This document shows positions 5,773 to 7,732 of a DNA stretch of 7,732 nucleotides, in pieces. The stretch is from Flavobacteriaceae bacterium. GTDB lineage: Bacteria > Bacteroidota > Bacteroidia > Flavobacteriales > Flavobacteriaceae. Below the pieces are notes generated by a model. The model was given only the letters and a program-made list of their open reading frames with translations, did no database searches and had not been told where the DNA came from. The stretch covers positions 1 through 7,732 of the forward strand of contig CANEXR010000128.1 in assembly GCA_947443815.1 (NCBI GenBank), read 5' to 3'. How positions within the stretch are numbered: the stretch's first letter is position 1; every line of letters starts with the position of its first letter. Position numbers and translations under genes: made by a program.

Positions 5773-6549
5773 ATGTATATGAAAACAAAATTTTTTGTGC
5801 TCTTTCTTTTTGTAGTGAGCTATTCTTTTGCACAATCAGTAAATGATTACAAAGGGGTAATTGTTCCTCTAAAATATGATTTTCTTAAAAATGATAATCA
5901 GTACCGTTTAAGTACCCTAACAAAATTTAATCTCAAAAAAGCAGGTTTCGAGGCTTTTTATGCTAATGAGTCGGTATCAAATGAATACAATGACAGATGT
6001 AACTTGCTATATATTGATGTTAAAAAAGAGAATGCATTTTTAATAACAAAACTTTTTATAACGCTAAAAGACTGTTATGGTAAAATAGTTTTTCAATCTG
6101 AAATGGGAAAAAGCAAAGAAAAAGACTATGAGTTAGCATATAGTGAAGCCCTGAATAACGCTTTTCAATCTGTTAATGCATTACAATATGCGTACAATGG
6201 TGGTGCTGAAACTAAAAAAGTAGCTGTTGCTCCAGTTTCTGTTCCCGCTATAGCTGTAGCAATACCAGTTGTAGCATCTCAGTCAAATGATATTGTAAGT
6301 AAGGACATTGTCGAAAATACAACTGCAAATACTGACTTATTATACGCGCAACCCACCGCTACTGGATTTCAATTAATTGATAGTGAGCCAAAAGTCGTGT
6401 ATAAAATCCAAAAAACATCTGTAAAAGAGTATTACACAGCTTCCAAAGGAAATATACAAGGTGTTTTCATCGCTAAGGATAATCAATGGTATTTTGAATA
6501 CTATCAAAATGACAAACTTGTTTCAGAAAAAGTAGCAGTCAAATTTTAG
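5773..6549 (+). CDS. Secreted protein of unrecognised family
   Basis: I do not recognise this 258-residue protein. It has a convincing signal peptide (KTKFFVLFLFVVSYSFA, cut before Gln21) and no lipobox, so it is probably periplasmic or exported. ATG codons at 5773 and 5779 both fit; the second gives the more usual MKTKFF start and an upstream leader of 74 bp. Residues 22-140 look like a compact mixed alpha/beta domain with hydrophobic strands (LLYIDV at 78-83, ITKLFITL at 91-98) and a helix (about 118-138). Its only two cysteines, Cys76 and Cys101, could form a disulfide. Residues 148-170 are a Val/Ala/Pro-rich linker (APVSVPAIAVAIPVV). The last 50 residues (about 208-258) are aromatic and predicted beta strands, including NQWYFEYYQ (237-245). 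It is last in the plus-strand run, before a strong terminator. Confidence 0.8.
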   Translation: MYMKTKFFVLFLFVVSYSFAQSVNDYKGVIVPLKYDFLKNDNQYRLSTLTKFNLKKAGFEAFYANESVSNEYNDRCNLLYIDVKKENAFLITKLFITLKDCYGKIVFQSEMGKSKEKDYELAYSEALNNAFQSVNALQYAYNGGAETKKVAVAPVSVPAIAVAIPVVASQSNDIVSKDIVENTTANTDLLYAQPTATGFQLIDSEPKVVYKIQKTSVKEYYTASKGNIQGVFIAKDNQWYFEYYQNDKLVSEKVAVKF

Positions 6550-6602
6550 TTTTCAGATGTTTCAAAATTGATTTTAGATTCTACCAAAATTTTGAGTTTT
6601 TT

Positions 6603-6634
6603 AAAAAAAGTCTTGAGTAATCAAGATTTTTTTT
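6603..6634. terminator. Bidirectional intrinsic terminator between the secreted-protein gene and rarA
   Basis: AAAAAAAGTCTTGA (6603-6616) pairs with TCAAGATTTTTTTT (6621-6634) around a GTAA loop. All 14 positions pair in plus-strand RNA, with one G-U wobble (6610 with 6627). In minus-strand RNA that position is a C-A mismatch, which leaves a 6-bp core plus the A/U tracts. The hairpin is 53 bp after the plus-strand stop and 7 bp after the rarA stop, so it can end both transcripts. Confidence 0.87.
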
Positions 6635-6641
6635 ATTTAGG

Positions 6642-7732
6642 TTAATAACCGTATTTATTTTTCCAACGATTTTTAAGAAACTCTCGGGTAGTATTTTCTC
6701 TTGAATTATTTCCCGGTACATATAAAGGTGTATTGCTAATGGCATCAGGTAAAAATTCCTGCTCCGCAAAATTGTTGCTGTAATCATGAGAATATTTGTA
6801 TTCAGCACCATAACCCAACTCTTTCATTAATTGGGTAGGGGCGTTACGCAAATGAATCGGGACAGGTAAATCTCCCGTTTGCTTCACCAATTGTTGCGCA
6901 GTTCCAATGGCCAAATACGAAGCATTACTTTTGGGTGATGTAGCTAAATAAATAGCACATTGGCTCAATATAATTCTACTTTCTGGATACCCAATTGTCG
7001 CTACAGCCTGAAAGGTATTATTAGCCATTATAAAGGCGGTAGGATTAGCATTTCCAATGTCTTCACTAGAAAGAATCAACATTCTTCTAGCTATAAATTT
7101 CACATCTTCACCGCCTTCAATCATTCGGGCTAGCCAATATACCGCTCCGTTTGGATCACTCCCTCGAATAGATTTTATAAATGCCGAAACAATATCATAG
7201 TGCTGTTCTCCGCTTTTATCATACAAAACTGTATTTTGTTGCACTAATTCAAAAACACGATCATTAGTAATTCTAATTTCAGTCTCATTAGAAGCATTTA
7301 CGACAAGTTCAAAAATATTTAATAGCTTACGTCCATCACCACCAGAAAGGCGCAATAAAGCCTCTGATTCCTCTAAAATTATTTTTTTTTCCTTCAAAAC
7401 CACATCAACCTGCATGGCGCGATCCAATAAAGATTCCAAATCCTGTCTCGTAAAGGCATTCAAAACATAAACCTGACATCGAGATAATAAAGCAGGAATT
7501 ACCTCAAAACTTGGATTCTCCGTAGTAGCACCAATTAGTGTAATCCAACCTTTCTCAACAGCTGCCAATAAAGAATCCTGTTGCGATTTACTAAACCTAT
7601 GAATTTCATCAATAAATAAAATAGGGTTTTTTGCCGTAAAAAGCCCACCACTTTGTTTTGCCTTTTCTATTACATCACGAATATCCTTAACGCCAGAATT
7701 AATCGCACTCAATATATAAAAAGGCCGTTTCG
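6642..7732 (-). CDS. rarA: Replication-associated recombination protein A (AAA+ ATPase), 5' end outside window
   Basis: RarA/MgsA is a clamp-loader-like AAA+ ATPase that acts with SSB at stalled replication forks. The frame stays open to the window edge (edge residues KRPFYIL), so the TTG at 7710-7712 is an internal Leu codon. About 363 residues are present against some 425-447 in the family; the missing N-terminus includes the Walker A loop. Visible elements in order are SAINSGVKDIRD (from 7709), Walker B ILFIDEIHRF (7593-7622), sensor 1 IGATTENPSF, the arginine-finger segment ALLSRC, and the sensor-2 stretch LSGGDGRKLLN. The AAA-associated and MgsA C-terminal domains follow, marked by RGSDPNGAVYWLARMI and SSEDIGNANP. 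The C-terminus (WKNKYGY) is complete. The gene converges on the plus-strand run across a shared terminator. Nothing suggests damage. Confidence 0.95.
   Translation of the reverse strand, partial: KRPFYILSAINSGVKDIRDVIEKAKQSGGLFTAKNPILFIDEIHRFSKSQQDSLLAAVEKGWITLIGATTENPSFEVIPALLSRCQVYVLNAFTRQDLESLLDRAMQVDVVLKEKKIILEESEALLRLSGGDGRKLLNIFELVVNASNETEIRITNDRVFELVQQNTVLYDKSGEQHYDIVSAFIKSIRGSDPNGAVYWLARMIEGGEDVKFIARRMLILSSEDIGNANPTAFIMANNTFQAVATIGYPESRIILSQCAIYLATSPKSNASYLAIGTAQQLVKQTGDLPVPIHLRNAPTQLMKELGYGAEYKYSHDYSNNFAEQEFLPDAISNTPLYVPGNNSRENTTREFLKNRWKNKYGY

Noticed and set aside
6585..6594. CAAAATTTTG palindrome downstream of the secreted-protein gene
   Set aside because: It is a 10-base A+T palindrome with no loop, in a very A+T-rich gap; it is expected by chance and the nearby hairpin explains termination.
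6581..6811. 76-codon open frame on the minus strand overlapping the rarA 3' end
   Set aside because: It runs in another frame across the conserved RarA C-terminus and through the terminator hairpin.
7710..7712. TTG (minus strand) as the start of rarA
   Set aside because: The frame continues to the window edge with family-like residues (KRPFYIL), and the Walker A motif still lies upstream.
1..7732. Mobile element, CRISPR array, tRNA or toxin-antitoxin system
   Set aside because: No transposase or integrase, no terminal or spaced direct repeats, no cloverleaf and no small toxin-antitoxin pair were found on either strand.

Overview
The window looks like ordinary chromosome from a member of the Bacteroidota, most probably Flavobacterium or a close relative. 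The evidence is the strong A+T bias, the scarcity of Shine-Dalgarno sites, signal peptides ending in a Ser-Gln or Ala-Gln type junction, exact matches to the Bacteroidota -7 promoter element TAnnTTTG, and proteins (Mpl, RadC, RarA) with the flavour of that phylum. No mobile element, phage gene, tRNA, rRNA or CRISPR array was seen.

Layout. The left edge (1-378, +) holds the C-terminal part of a DedA-family membrane protein. It converges on a 331-residue GT-B type glycosyltransferase (481-1476, -), with a bidirectional hairpin terminator between them at 401-437. A 223-bp divergent intergenic region (1477-1699) separates the glycosyltransferase from a run of six plus-strand genes: a secreted TPR protein (1700), the murein-recycling ligase Mpl (2435), a GNAT acetyltransferase (3793), RadC (4314), a YjjG-like HAD nucleotidase (5015) and a secreted protein of unrecognised family (5773). 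The gaps within the run are 42, 2, 56, 8 and 68 bp, and I see no convincing internal terminator, so one transcript is possible. The run ends at a second bidirectional hairpin (6603-6634). On the other side of that hairpin lies the convergent gene rarA (6642-7732, -), which is cut by the right edge before its Walker A motif.

Function. Mpl re-attaches recovered murein tripeptide to UDP-MurNAc. YjjG-type enzymes remove non-canonical pyrimidine nucleotides. RarA acts at stalled replication forks. RadC is a JAMM-domain protein whose cellular role is unsettled. The plus-strand run is therefore a mix of envelope and nucleotide or DNA housekeeping functions, not one evident pathway. I found no clearly new biological system. 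The points most worth a second look are the unrecognised secreted protein, the GNAT gene two bases behind mpl, the lineage-variant motifs in Mpl, and the strand asymmetry of the two terminators.
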